From JAEUJM01 sp044221555 (GTDB lineage: Bacteria > Actinomycetota > Acidimicrobiia > Acidimicrobiales > DATDAH01), in assembly GCA_044221555.1 (NCBI GenBank), contig JBGAOY010000023.1, positions 8,619 through 72,618 on the forward strand: DNA of 64,000 nucleotides. Reading direction: 5' to 3'. The position numbers and the translations under genes were made by a program. Of this stretch, positions 18,200 to 28,012 are shown one piece after another (positions within the stretch are counted from its first letter, which is position 1; the number at the start of each line of letters is the position of its first letter). Below the pieces are notes generated by a model. That model was not told the DNA's origin. It saw only the letters and a list, made by a program, of their open reading frames with translations, and made no database searches.

Positions 18200-20563
18200 T
18201 CAATCTTGGTGCGCCGGGAGCACCCGTTGGCGGATGGCCCGCCACACCAGCTCCTGGCCGGCGACCAGCGCGGCCACCACTGCGTAGAGGTACCCGGGCG
18301 GCAACTCGAGGGCGAAGAAGTCGCGGGCGGCGGGCAGGAGGAGCACGGTCGCGAAGAGGCCGATCATGGCCAGGACGAGGGCCTTGCGCCACGCGGTGAA
18401 CGGGCGGGCCAGCCGGGTGAGGATGCACAGCCCGGTGCTGACCAGGGTGAGGGTGGCCACGGTGCGGGCCTGGTCGAGGCTGACCGCGTCGTTGGCGTGC
18501 GCGATCGCGTAGGCCGACAGCGTGACGACGGCCGCCAGGGTGCCCGCGGGCACCGCGAAGCGCAGCACCCGGGGCACGAAGCCCGACTCGGCCCGGTTGG
18601 TGTTGGGGGCGAGGGCCAGGAAGAACGCCGGGATGCCGATGGTGATGCTCCCCACCAGGGTGAGGTGGCGGGGCAGGAACGGGAAGGCCAGCCCGATCAC
18701 GCCGACGCTGAGCGCCAGCAGCATCGAGTAGGTGGTCTTGGTGAGGAACAGGTTGGCCACCCGCTCGATGTTGTTGATCACCTGGCGGCCCTCGGCCACG
18801 ACGTCGGGCATGGTGGCGAAGCGGCCGTCGAGCAGCACGATCTGTGCCGCCGCGCGCGACGCCGAGGACCCCGAGCCCATGGCGATGCCGATGTCGGCGT
18901 CCTTCAGGGCGAGGACGTCGTTCACGCCGTCGCCGGTCATCGCCACCACGTGGCCCTTCGACTGCAGGGCCTTCACCATGGCCCGCTTCTGGTGCGGCCG
19001 CACCCGGCCGAACACGTGGTTCGACTCGAGCACCTCGGCCAGCGCCGCTTCGTCGTCGGGCAGGTCGCGGCCGTCGAACCCGTCGCCCACGTCGGGCACC
19101 CCGGCTTCGCGGGCGACCGCGGCCACCGTGTTGGGGTTGTCGCCCGAGATCACCTTCACCCGCACGCCCTGGGCCACGAAGTAGCGCAGCGTCTCGCCGG
19201 CGTCGGGCCGCACCTGGTCGGCCAGCAGCACGAGCGCCGCCGGCACCAGGCCGGTGGGAAGGGCGTCGCCGGCCAGCGGCTGGTCGGTGCGGGCCAGCAG
19301 CACCACCCGGCGGCCCTCGCGGGCCAGTTCGTCCACGCGGGCGCGGGTGGCCCCGTCGCCACCCTCGGCGGCGGCGGCCAGCAACATCTCGGGGGCGCCC
19401 AGCAGCCAGGTGCCGCGCGTCTCGAAGTCGGAGCCGCTCCACTTGCGGGCCGAGGAGAACGGCACGGCCAGGCGGGCGTCCCACGTGTCGTCGGCCGCGG
19501 CCCGGGCCACCACCGGGGCGCGGCCGATGGCGGAGAGGGTGGCGTTGGGGTTGGGGTCGGACGCCGCCAGTCCCGCCAACGCCGAAGCGACGGTGGACTC
19601 GGCCGCGTCGCCGAGGGGCTCGAGGGCCGAGTAGGCGATGTCGCCGGCGGTGATGGTGCCGGTCTTGTCGAGGCAGATGACATCGACCCGCGCCAGGGTC
19701 TCCACCGCGGGCAACTCCTGCACCAGCACCTGCCGGCGGCCGAGCCGCACCACCGATGCCGCGAAGGCCACGCTGGTGAGCAGCACCAGGCCCTCGGGCA
19801 CCATGGCCACCACGCCGCCCACGGTGGAGGCGATGGCCTCCTCGATGCCGTCGTGGGCCCGCAACTGGCTGAACAGCAGCAGCGCCGCGGTGGGCAGCAT
19901 GGCCCAGCTGACCAACTGGATGATGCGGTCGATGCCCGACCGCAGCTCGCTGCTGGCCAAGGTGAAGCGCCGGGCCTCCTCGGCCAGCGCCACCGCGTAC
20001 GCCTCGCGGCCGACCTTGGTGGCCACGACGTGCCCCGAGCCCGCGGCCACGAAGCTGCCGGACAGCACGGCGTCGCCCGGGGCCTTGTGCTGCGGGTCGG
20101 ACTCACCGGTGAGGAGCGACTCGTCCACCTCGAGGCCCTGGGCCTCGACCACGTCGCCGTCGACCACCACCTGGTCGCCGGGGCGCACGATCAGGACGTC
20201 GTCGAGCACCACCTCGCTGACGTTGACCTCGGCGGGCACCCCGTCGCGCAGCACCCGTGCCCGCGGCGCCGACAGGATGGCCAGCTTGTCGAGCGTGTGC
20301 TTGGCCCGCCACTCCTGGAGGATGCCGATGAGGGCGTTGGCCACCAGCACGAACCCGAACAGGGCGTCGTTGGGTGGGCCCACGATCAGGATCACCAGCA
20401 GGAGCCCGCCGAGCAGCGCGTTGAAGCGGGTGAACAGGTTGGCCCGCAGGATCTCGGCGAAGGTGCGGGTGGGCGCGGCGGGGACGTCGTTGCCGAGGCC
20501 CCGGGCCCGCCGGTCGGCCACCTCGGTGGCGGTGAGCCCCACGATGCCGTCCGGGAGCGGCAC
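18200..20563 (-). CDS. Cation-transporting P-type ATPase, CtpE-like
   Basis: About 787-aa P-type ATPase. N-terminal actuator entry GLTATEVADRRARGLGNDV then RTFAEILRANLFTRFNALLG; actuator loop LLTGESDPQHK (TGE); M4 motif MVPEGLVLLTSV; phosphorylation loop CLDKTGTITAGD (Asp about residue 299); hinge VVAMTGDGVNDVLALKDADI; then several C-terminal membrane helices. The whole pattern resembles mycobacterial CtpE, implicated in calcium transport, so a Ca-type cation is the best guess. GTG 20563 was preferred because cggagg lies 5 nt upstream; GTG 20590 is in frame, but its GGAG abuts the codon. It diverges from the secreted protein at 20650. Confidence 0.9.
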   Translation of the reverse strand: MPLPDGIVGLTATEVADRRARGLGNDVPAAPTRTFAEILRANLFTRFNALLGGLLLVILIVGPPNDALFGFVLVANALIGILQEWRAKHTLDKLAILSAPRARVLRDGVPAEVNVSEVVLDDVLIVRPGDQVVVDGDVVEAQGLEVDESLLTGESDPQHKAPGDAVLSGSFVAAGSGHVVATKVGREAYAVALAEEARRFTLASSELRSGIDRIIQLVSWAMLPTAALLLFSQLRAHDGIEEAIASTVGGVVAMVPEGLVLLTSVAFAASVVRLGRRQVLVQELPAVETLARVDVICLDKTGTITAGDIAYSALEPLGDAAESTVASALAGLAASDPNPNATLSAIGRAPVVARAAADDTWDARLAVPFSSARKWSGSDFETRGTWLLGAPEMLLAAAAEGGDGATRARVDELAREGRRVVLLARTDQPLAGDALPTGLVPAALVLLADQVRPDAGETLRYFVAQGVRVKVISGDNPNTVAAVAREAGVPDVGDGFDGRDLPDDEAALAEVLESNHVFGRVRPHQKRAMVKALQSKGHVVAMTGDGVNDVLALKDADIGIAMGSGSSASRAAAQIVLLDGRFATMPDVVAEGRQVINNIERVANLFLTKTTYSMLLALSVGVIGLAFPFLPRHLTLVGSITIGIPAFFLALAPNTNRAESGFVPRVLRFAVPAGTLAAVVTLSAYAIAHANDAVSLDQARTVATLTLVSTGLCILTRLARPFTAWRKALVLAMIGLFATVLLLPAARDFFALELPPGYLYAVVAALVAGQELVWRAIRQRVLPAHQD

Positions 20564-20649
20564 GTCGGCCTCCGCTGTCGGTGTCGTCACCTCCAGAAAC
20601 CTAGGGGACCAGTGGCTCAGGCTGACGAGACGGATGCCGATGGGCCGGG

Positions 20650-23600
20650 ATGGCGATTCGAGGGAGAGCGGCGCGCCGCGGGCCGTTCGCGGCCCTGGCA
20701 CCGGCGGTCCTGGTGGTGTCGACCCTGGTCGGAAGCCTCGCGATGGCGGAACCCGCGGGCGCAGCGCCAGACCCGGCGGTGCCGTTGTCCGAGTGGCGCA
20801 CGGCGTCGCTGGCCCTGCCGAACGGCGGGGTCGCGTTCGACCCCGTGCGCCACCAGCTCCTGGTCGGGGTCAGCGGCCGGGTTCCCACCCTCGGCAACCG
20901 GCTGGTGGAGCTCGACCCCGTGACCGGAGCGCTCGGTCGCTCCGTGGCCCTCGGCAGCGAGCCCTCGGTCGTCGCGGCCAGCGATGACGGCACCCGCGCC
21001 TACGTCGGCTTCAGCGGGGCCGCCGTGATCGCCGAGGTCGCCCTCGACACGTTCACCGTCACGCGCCGCTTCGCGCTCGGCAACGACACGACGAGCGGCT
21101 CGTACTACGCCGAGGACATCGAGGTGCAGCCCGGCCACCCGGATGTGATCGCCGTGTCGCGGCGCAACGTCGGCCTGTCGCCGCGTCACGAGGGCGTCGC
21201 CGTCTACGACGACGGGGTGCAGCGGGCCACCACCACGCCGGACCACACCGGCGCCAACCGGATCGCGTTCAGCGACCAGCCCGGCGTGCTGTACGGCTAC
21301 AACAACGAGACCACCGGGTACGGGCTCTACACCATGACCGTGGACGACACCGGCGTGCGGCGCACCGCCACGCAGCAGCTGTTCACCGGCTTCTCGCTCG
21401 AGATCGAATGGGCCGGAGGCACGCTGACCGCCAGCAACGGCCGGGTGGTCGACCCCGTGGCCGGCTCGATCGAGGGCACGTTCGGTCGGTCGGGCGCGTT
21501 CGAGACCGATGTGGCCCACGACCGCACCTACTTCCTCGGGGGCGGCTCGCTGACCGCGCACCGCACCTCGACCCTGATCCAGCAGGGGTCGCTGGCCGTC
21601 ACGATGACCTCACCCCGACAGCTCGTCGACGTGGCGGGTGGACTCGCCGGGGCCGACGCCAACGGCATCGTGCTGATCGGGCCCGGCGTCACCGGGACCT
21701 CCTTCGCGCTTCCCCCGGCACCGCCGTCGGTCGTGCGCGCCGCCGCGGCCCGGACCGTGCCGGTGCGGGCTGCCGCGGTCGTGGCCGGCCCGGAGGGCGA
21801 CGTGGTCTACGCAGTGACCACCACCGCCGACTCGCAGCCGCAGGAGGTCGTGGAGATCGACCCGGTGACCGGCGCCCGCGGGCGCCACGTCTTCGTCGGC
21901 GGGGGTGCGGACGTGCTCGAGGTCACCGACGACGGCGGGACCCTCGTCGTCGGGCACGCCGACGCCAACCGGGTCACCGAGGTGGACACGTCGTCGTTCA
22001 CGGTGCGCCGCCGCATCACGTTGCCCAGCGGCTCGAACGGCGCCACCTTCGCCACCGACCTGGACGCGGTCCCGGGCGCGGCCGATCGATACGCCGTGCA
22101 CCTCGACTACGAGGGCGTCTCACCGGCGCACGCCGGGGTGGCCCTGGTGGTCGACGGCGTGGTGCAACCCAAGCGCACGCCGACCCACACGGGACCGACC
22201 GACCTGGCCTTCGCCGGAGACCCGACCCGCCTGTTCGGTCACAACGGGAGCAGCACCGAGTACGGCTTCTACACCGTGGGCGTGGCCGACGACGGCCTCA
22301 CCGTGCTGTCGTCGATCCGCCGGCTGACGACCGGCTTCGGCCTCCGGCTCGAGTCGGCGGCGGGGATGATCTACGCCAGCAGCGGCACCGTGATCGACCC
22401 GAAGATCCCCGCGGTGGTCGGGCAGTTCGCGGTGTCGGGGATCCCGGTGCCGATCGCCGAGTCGGGCAGGGTGCTGTTCGTCGACGGCCGCCACGTGCAC
22501 GAGACCGAGGCCGACGTGCGCACGACGGTGGCGACGTACTCCAGCCTCCTGCCCGAGACCGCGGTGGACGCCGTCGCCGCCGGCACGACCCTGGTCGTGG
22601 CGCAGGCCACCAAGCTGTCGCTCGTCCCCTTGATGGGCCCGCCGCGGGCACCGGCGTCGCCGACCGCGTCCGCGGGCGACGACCGGGTGACGGTCGCCTG
22701 GGGCGCCCCCGGCGACGACGGCGGCTCGCCGGTCACCTCGTACCGCGTCTACCGAGACGGTGACCTTCTGGCCACGACCACCGACGGTGATGCCCGTTCG
22801 TGGGTCGACGAGAGCGCGGAGAACGGCACGACCCACCGGTACGCCGTCGCCGCGGTGAACGCCAGCGGCGAGGGCGCCCGCAGTGCCGAGCGCGCGGCCA
22901 CCGCGCAGGGCCCGTTGGTGGGGACGGTCACCGAGTCCGGCGGTGCGCCGGTCGCCGGGGCCTGGGTGCTCGAGGTGCCGCTGGGCGACGGGCGCCTCCG
23001 GGGCGCGGTCACCGACGCCGAGGGCAACTACCGATCCGTGCTCGAGCCCGGGGCCCGAGCCCTGGGCTTCGTGGACCCGACGGGCGCCCACGCCGGCCAG
23101 TGGTGGGACGGGCATCCGATGACCGCGCTGGACGAGGCGGACCCGGTGGAGGTCACCGTGGACGGCGCCCGGGCCGACGCCGAGCTGGCGGCGGTGCCGC
23201 ACGCGTCAGCGGTGAGCGGGCGCATCGTCGACGAGACGACCTCCGACCCGCTCCCGGGGGTCTGGGTCGCGCTGGTCCGGGCCTCGGATCAGTCCTTCGT
23301 CGGCGGCGCGGTGACCGACGGCGACGGGCGGTACTCGCTCGGGCCGGTGGCGGGGGGCACGCACCTGCTGGTGGCGGTGGATCCGACCGGGGCCCACCGC
23401 CTGCGCTTCTTCGGTGACGGCGGTGCGTCCGACGACGCCCGGATCCTCACCCTGACACCTGGTGACGACGTCACCGCCGACCTCGCCCTGGTCGCGACGG
23501 GACCGTCGGGCGAGGCGGCCGCCGCCGTCCGGGGGACGGTGACGGCAGTGGCCGCCGCCGCCCTGCCCGGCGCCTGGGTGGTGGCCATCGACGCGCACAC

Positions 23601-24102
23601 CGGTGTGCTCCGGGGCGGGTCGGTGGCGGGCGCCGCCGGTGCATACGAGCTCCACGTGCCCGCCGGCGACTACTGGATCGAGGCCCTCGATCCCCTCGGT
23701 GGGCACCGATCGGGTTGGCACACCGGCGAGGGCGCCCTCGAGCCGACGATCGTCTCCGTGGGCGGCGTCGACGACGTGACCGCCGACATCGCCCTCGGCG
23801 CGAACGGCGCCGGCGGGTCGCTCGCCGGGCGGGTGACCGGCGGCGCCGAGCCGGCGGCAGGTGTGCTCGTGTTCGCGGTGTCGACCGCCGACTTCTCGCT
23901 GGCGGCGGGAGCGGTGACGGCCCCCGACGGCGGGTATCGGATCGAGGGGATGGACGACGGCCGCTACGCGGTGTTCTTCATGGACCCCTCCGGTGCGCTG
24001 GCACCCGAGTGGTCGGCGGACGCCTCGGACCTCAGCCACGCGACGCCGGTCGACGTGACGGCCGGGACGAGCGCCACCCTCGACGCGATCCTCGCTCCCT
24101 GA
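20650..24102 (+). CDS. Secreted protein: two beta-propeller-like halves, fibronectin III, four carboxypeptidase-regulatory-like modules
   Basis: 1150-aa exported protein. Signal peptide MAIRGRAARRGPFAALAPAV, then a cleavage-like AGAAPD. Residues about 40-650 hold two similar halves with YncE/lactonase-type repeats (LVELDPVTGALGRSVALGSE; VVEIDPVTGARGRHVFVG; DNRIAF/TDLAF blocks). A fibronectin type III domain lies at about 661-752 (DRVTVAWGAPGDDGGSPVTS then YRVYRDG). Four CarboxypepD_reg-like modules start near 758, 855, 960 and 1058, each with G.V....PVAGAWV..., DAEGNY and DPTGAH. Probable extracellular adhesion or surface role. The same C-terminal module type recurs in the RCC1 protein at 28805-31372. 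Confidence 0.8.
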   Translation: MAIRGRAARRGPFAALAPAVLVVSTLVGSLAMAEPAGAAPDPAVPLSEWRTASLALPNGGVAFDPVRHQLLVGVSGRVPTLGNRLVELDPVTGALGRSVALGSEPSVVAASDDGTRAYVGFSGAAVIAEVALDTFTVTRRFALGNDTTSGSYYAEDIEVQPGHPDVIAVSRRNVGLSPRHEGVAVYDDGVQRATTTPDHTGANRIAFSDQPGVLYGYNNETTGYGLYTMTVDDTGVRRTATQQLFTGFSLEIEWAGGTLTASNGRVVDPVAGSIEGTFGRSGAFETDVAHDRTYFLGGGSLTAHRTSTLIQQGSLAVTMTSPRQLVDVAGGLAGADANGIVLIGPGVTGTSFALPPAPPSVVRAAAARTVPVRAAAVVAGPEGDVVYAVTTTADSQPQEVVEIDPVTGARGRHVFVGGGADVLEVTDDGGTLVVGHADANRVTEVDTSSFTVRRRITLPSGSNGATFATDLDAVPGAADRYAVHLDYEGVSPAHAGVALVVDGVVQPKRTPTHTGPTDLAFAGDPTRLFGHNGSSTEYGFYTVGVADDGLTVLSSIRRLTTGFGLRLESAAGMIYASSGTVIDPKIPAVVGQFAVSGIPVPIAESGRVLFVDGRHVHETEADVRTTVATYSSLLPETAVDAVAAGTTLVVAQATKLSLVPLMGPPRAPASPTASAGDDRVTVAWGAPGDDGGSPVTSYRVYRDGDLLATTTDGDARSWVDESAENGTTHRYAVAAVNASGEGARSAERAATAQGPLVGTVTESGGAPVAGAWVLEVPLGDGRLRGAVTDAEGNYRSVLEPGARALGFVDPTGAHAGQWWDGHPMTALDEADPVEVTVDGARADAELAAVPHASAVSGRIVDETTSDPLPGVWVALVRASDQSFVGGAVTDGDGRYSLGPVAGGTHLLVAVDPTGAHRLRFFGDGGASDDARILTLTPGDDVTADLALVATGPSGEAAAAVRGTVTAVAAAALPGAWVVAIDAHTGVLRGGSVAGAAGAYELHVPAGDYWIEALDPLGGHRSGWHTGEGALEPTIVSVGGVDDVTADIALGANGAGGSLAGRVTGGAEPAAGVLVFAVSTADFSLAAGAVTAPDGGYRIEGMDDGRYAVFFMDPSGALAPEWSADASDLSHATPVDVTAGTSATLDAILAP

Positions 24103-24108
24103 CCGCCG

Positions 24109-24921
24109 TCAGTCCTCGAAGGTGCCGTCGAAGAGCTCGAGGAGCTCGTCGTGCAAGATGCCGTTGGTGCCGAGGCCGCTGCCGTGGTGGAAGCCGTCCG
24201 CGCCCCGCATCGAGGTGAAGCGACCGCCCGCCTCCTCGAGGATCACCACGGCCGGGGCCACGTCCCAGGGGTTGGCCAGTTGGTCGACCATGGCCTCCAC
24301 CCGCCCGGTGGCCACCAGGGCGTACCCGAACCCGTCGCCCCACGTGCGCAGGTGGATGCCGGCGTCGTGGGTGGCGGCCAGCGCCGCGGTGGACCAGCCG
24401 CCGAAGCCGCTGGTGGTGAGGTAGGCCTCGTCGAGGTACTCGCACGTGCTCACCCGGGCGGGGGCGCCGTTGCAGAAGCAGCCCAGGCCCCGACCGGCGT
24501 AGACCACCTCGGTGAGGCCCGGCAGGTTGATCACCCCGAGGGCCACCCCGTGCTCGTCCTCGAGGGCGAGGAGGTTGCAGTAGAGCGGCACGCCCTTGGT
24601 GAAGGCCTTGGTGCCGTCGATCGGATCGATGATCCAGCGGCGGCCGCTGGTGCCGGGCGTGTCGGCCTCCTCCTCGCCGTGGATGGCGTCGTCGGGGTGG
24701 CGCCGGCCCAGCTCCTCGCGCAGGAACCGCTCGGCGGCCTTGTCGGCGGCGGTGACCGGGGTGCCGTCGCCCTTGTGGTCGATCGAGAGCTCGATCGAGC
24801 GGAACCACTGCAGGGTCAGCTCGCCGGCCTGGCGGCACAGCTCGACCGCCTCGTCGAGGAGCGCGGCGTCGACGGGCGGCGCCGTGGCGGGCGACGGGAC
24901 GGGGTCCGCAGGGGAGTCCAT
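24109..24921 (-). CDS. Inositol-monophosphatase family phosphatase, histidinol-phosphatase-like
   Basis: 270-aa Mg-dependent phosphatase. Metal ligands are in GEEEAD (motif 1), IIDPIDGTKAF (DPxDGT motif), and ANPWDVAPAVVILEEAGGRF (WD motif). DPIDGTKAFTKGVPLYCNLLAL most resembles the HisN-type histidinol-phosphate phosphatases of actinobacteria, but other IMPase substrates cannot be excluded. The ATG at 24921 gives a normal-length enzyme; earlier in-frame starts add only low-complexity sequence. It is convergent with the secreted protein (6 bp) and divergent from the phospholipase-like gene. Confidence 0.87.
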   Translation of the reverse strand: MDSPADPVPSPATAPPVDAALLDEAVELCRQAGELTLQWFRSIELSIDHKGDGTPVTAADKAAERFLREELGRRHPDDAIHGEEEADTPGTSGRRWIIDPIDGTKAFTKGVPLYCNLLALEDEHGVALGVINLPGLTEVVYAGRGLGCFCNGAPARVSTCEYLDEAYLTTSGFGGWSTAALAATHDAGIHLRTWGDGFGYALVATGRVEAMVDQLANPWDVAPAVVILEEAGGRFTSMRGADGFHHGSGLGTNGILHDELLELFDGTFED

Positions 24922-25060
24922 CGGTGCAGTATCGCGGGCGGCGGGTCCGGCGGCGGGCGTGAGCGCGGGCCCAGCGGTGGGCCGGCGGCGGTTCGGCGGC
25001 GGTTCGGCGGGGCCGGGGGTCGGCGGACGGCGGTAGGTTCTGCGCCCGGGAGGTGCGGCC

Positions 25061-26476
25061 ATGGCCCAGGGTCCTCGTGCGGGCGCGACGCCACTGTCGA
25101 GACGGCGGTTCCTGCAGGGTGCCGTGGGGACGGCCGCGCTGGCCGGCCTCGCCGCCTGCAGCTCGGGAGGCACCGGCGGCGGTGCCGCCCGCACCACCAC
25201 GACCGCCCGGGGCCTGCGGCCGAGCCCCACCCGGCGCCCGGGCGATCGCCCGTACCCCTCGATGCCCGCCGGCGTCGACACGATGCCCGAGATCGAGCAC
25301 GTGATCATCTACATGCAGGAGAACCGGTCGTACGACCACTACTTCGGCATGCTCGACCGGGGTGACGGGTTCACCCTCGATGCACGGGGCCGGCCCACCG
25401 ACTCGAACCCCGACCTCGACGGCAACCCGGTGACCGTGTTCCACGCCCCCAGCACGTGTGACCCCGACACCGACCTCGAGGCCAGCCAGGACTGGAACGA
25501 CACGCACCTGTCGGTGAACGGCGGTGCGATGGACGGCTTCGTGCGGGCCGCCGACGGCGGTACCGGCTCGATGCAGTACTACGACGAGCGCGACATCCCC
25601 TTCTACTACGCCCTGGCCCGCACCTTCACCCTCTGCGACCGCTGGTTCAGCTCGCTGCCGGGCCAGACCATCGCCAACCGCCGCTACCTGCAGGCGGGCA
25701 CGTCGGCCGGGATCACGTCGAGCAACCTCGACGACGTGATCGCCGCGCCCGCCGCCCCCAACGGCGTGATCTGGGAGCGGTTCACCCGTCACGGCATCTC
25801 GTGGAACGACTACACGATCGACCTGCCCGACATCGTGGCCTTCCCCGACTTCGGCCTGCAGCACCCCGAGCGCATCAAGACCTTCGACCAGTTCCTTGCC
25901 CACGCGGCGGCGGGGCGCCTGCCCCAGGTCAGCATCATCAGCCCCGGTCACACCGTGTACACCGAGGAGGCCCCCCAGGGCGACATCCAGAACGGCGAGG
26001 CCTACAGCGCGTCGATCGTCAACGCGGTGATGCACGGGCCGGGGTGGGCCAAGACGGTGCTGTTCTTCCTGTACGACGAGCACGGCGGGTACTGCGACCA
26101 CGTGCCGCCGCCGGCCGCGGTGACGCCCGACGACATCCCCCCGATGATCAACGTGCCCCCCGACCAGCCCGGCGAGTTCGATCGCCTCGGCGTGCGGGTG
26201 CCGGCCATCGTGATCTCGCCCTTCGCCCGGGCCGACCACGTGTCGAGCGTGGTGCGCGACCACACGTCGGTGCTGAAGTTCCTGGAGACCAAGTTCAACC
26301 TCGGCGCCCTCACCAGACGCGACGCCGCGGCGGACGACCTGCTCGAGACCCTGGACGTCTCCGCCGCCGCGTTCCTCGACCCGCCGACGCTGCCGGAACC
26401 GGGGCTGCCGGCGTCGGGCAGCACCTGCCAGCCGCTGCCCCGCCCGCCGACGGCGCCCGCCGGTGAGCGGCCGTAG
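25061..26476 (+). CDS. Tat-exported phosphoesterase/phospholipase C-like lipoprotein
   Basis: 471-aa acid phosphatase/phospholipase C superfamily protein. Twin-arginine signal LSRRRFLQGAVGTAALAG followed by a lipobox-like LAAC, so Tat export and lipid anchoring are likely. Catalytic domain: IEHVIIYMQENRSYDHYFGM with the metal-binding ENRS, LCDRWFSSLPGQTIANRRYL, VSIISPGHT, and FLYDEHGGYCDHVPPP. Related to PlcA-C of mycobacteria, which cleave phospholipids outside the membrane; here only the family is certain. ATG with gaggtgcggcc upstream. A hairpin follows. Confidence 0.9.
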   Translation: MAQGPRAGATPLSRRRFLQGAVGTAALAGLAACSSGGTGGGAARTTTTARGLRPSPTRRPGDRPYPSMPAGVDTMPEIEHVIIYMQENRSYDHYFGMLDRGDGFTLDARGRPTDSNPDLDGNPVTVFHAPSTCDPDTDLEASQDWNDTHLSVNGGAMDGFVRAADGGTGSMQYYDERDIPFYYALARTFTLCDRWFSSLPGQTIANRRYLQAGTSAGITSSNLDDVIAAPAAPNGVIWERFTRHGISWNDYTIDLPDIVAFPDFGLQHPERIKTFDQFLAHAAAGRLPQVSIISPGHTVYTEEAPQGDIQNGEAYSASIVNAVMHGPGWAKTVLFFLYDEHGGYCDHVPPPAAVTPDDIPPMINVPPDQPGEFDRLGVRVPAIVISPFARADHVSSVVRDHTSVLKFLETKFNLGALTRRDAAADDLLETLDVSAAAFLDPPTLPEPGLPASGSTCQPLPRPPTAPAGERP

Positions 26477-26515
26477 AAGGGGCCTCGTTCGGGGGCCTGG
26501 TGGATAGGCCTGGAA

Positions 26516-26559
26516 CTGGCTCCCGATTCGACGGTCCTGGCGGCCGAATCGGGAGCCAG
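26516..26559. terminator. Intergenic hairpin, CTGGC family
   Basis: Perfect 15-bp arms ctggctcccgattcg (26516-26530) and cgaatcgggagccag (26545-26559) around a 14-nt loop, followed by AACGG. It is 39 bp after the phospholipase-like gene. Related in sequence to the hairpins at 37042 and 47220. Confidence 0.65.
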
Positions 26560-26695
26560 AACGGCTCTGGCGGCGGCCAATCGGCGCGGCCCCTTACTGT
26601 CCAGTCGGCCGCACCGCACCCCCGGGGACCAGGCAGCTCGTATGGCGCCGGGTTCGGCCGAGTGAGGAGAGACGCACCCTCCTAGGCTGTGCCGG

Positions 26696-28012
26696 ATGAC
26701 CGCTACCGACGGCCAGGGCGGCCCGGCGACGGAGACGGTGTCGCCGGGGACGGGGAGCATCGACGGCCCGGCCTCGGCCCCGCCCGGGCCGGTGCTCTAC
26801 AACCCGTTCGAGCCCGGGTACGCCGAGGACCCGTACCCGCAGTTCGCGCTGCTGCGCGAGGCCGACCCGGTGCACGAGTCGCTGGCCGGGCCGTGGATCC
26901 TGTTCCGCTACGACGACGTGCAGCGGCTGCTGCGCGATGCCAGCCTCAGCGTGGAGGACGACCGCGCCACGAGGGAGGGGCCCCGGGCCGAGCTGTTCGA
27001 GCAGGTGCTGGGCGACGGCGACCCCGAGCGTCGTCAGCGCGGGGCCCGGGCAATGTTGAACGTCGACCCGCCCGACCACACCCGGCTGCGGCGGCTCGTG
27101 TCGAAGGCATTCACCCCCCGCATGATCGAGGGGCTGCGCCCGCTGGTCGAGCGGCTGGTGGACGAGGCGCTCGACGGCGTTGCGCCCGCCGGGCGCATGG
27201 ACGTGATCGCCGATCTCGCCTTCCCGCTGCCGTTCACGGTGATCTCGGAGCTGCTGGGGATGCCCGACGGCGACCGCGACGCCATCCGGGGGTGGTCGCA
27301 CGCCATCGTCAAGACCCTCGACCCGGTGATCACCGAGGCCGAGGTGCGCGAGGCCTTCGAGGCGTCGGATGCGATGACCGACCACATCGCCGGCGTGCTG
27401 GAGTGGAAGCGGGCCCACCCCGCCGACGACCTGCTCACCGCGCTGATCCGCGCCGAGGAGGGCGGCGACCGCCTCACGCCCGACGAGCTCCGCGACCAGG
27501 TGGTGCTGTTGTTCATCGCCGGCCACGAGACCACGGTGAACCTGATCGGCAACGGCACGCTGGCGCTGCTGCGCCACCCCGACCAGCTGGCCCGCTGGCG
27601 CGACGATCCCGGCCTCGACGCCAACGCTGTGGACGAGCTGTTGCGCTACGACGCGCCGGTGCAGTTCTCGCGGCGCATCACCGTCGCGCCGCTCGACGTC
27701 GCCGGCCGCACCGTCCCCGCCGGGACCTTCGTGCTGGCCGGCCTGGCCTCGTCCAACCGCGACCCCGCCTTCTGGGGGCCCACCGCCGACGAGCTCGACC
27801 TGGCCCGCCCCACCGCGGCGCAGCACCTGTCGTTCGGCAGCGGCACCCACTTCTGCCTGGGGGCGGCGCTGGCCCGGCTGGAGGGCCAGGTGGCCGTCGG
27901 CCGCCTGATCCGGCGCTTCGACGACCTGGCGGTGGCCGACCCCGGCCCGGCGTGGAACGGCCGCATCAACCTCCGTGGCCTCGACCGCCTTCCCGTAACC
28001 TTCCGGTCATGA
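26696..28012 (+). CDS. Cytochrome P450
   Basis: 438-aa P450. I-helix LLFIAGHETTVNL, ExxR in VDELLRYDAPVQF with the following PERF-like segment, heme loop LSFGSGTHFCLGAALARLEG. The N-terminus has a 30-residue Pro/Gly-rich lead before the fold starts at VLYNPFEPGYAEDPY. The ATG lies about 7 nt after a TAGGCT box, suggesting a leaderless transcript. Its TGA stop overlaps the ATG of the first of two 65-bp mini-ORF repeats that lead to the DinB gene. Substrate unknown; no redox partner adjacent. Confidence 0.94.
   Translation: MTATDGQGGPATETVSPGTGSIDGPASAPPGPVLYNPFEPGYAEDPYPQFALLREADPVHESLAGPWILFRYDDVQRLLRDASLSVEDDRATREGPRAELFEQVLGDGDPERRQRGARAMLNVDPPDHTRLRRLVSKAFTPRMIEGLRPLVERLVDEALDGVAPAGRMDVIADLAFPLPFTVISELLGMPDGDRDAIRGWSHAIVKTLDPVITEAEVREAFEASDAMTDHIAGVLEWKRAHPADDLLTALIRAEEGGDRLTPDELRDQVVLLFIAGHETTVNLIGNGTLALLRHPDQLARWRDDPGLDANAVDELLRYDAPVQFSRRITVAPLDVAGRTVPAGTFVLAGLASSNRDPAFWGPTADELDLARPTAAQHLSFGSGTHFCLGAALARLEGQVAVGRLIRRFDDLAVADPGPAWNGRINLRGLDRLPVTFRS

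Noticed and set aside
17615..20923. 1102-aa plus-strand ORF
   Set aside because: Antisense to the P-type ATPase and MDMPI genes, which have full family motifs; this frame has none.
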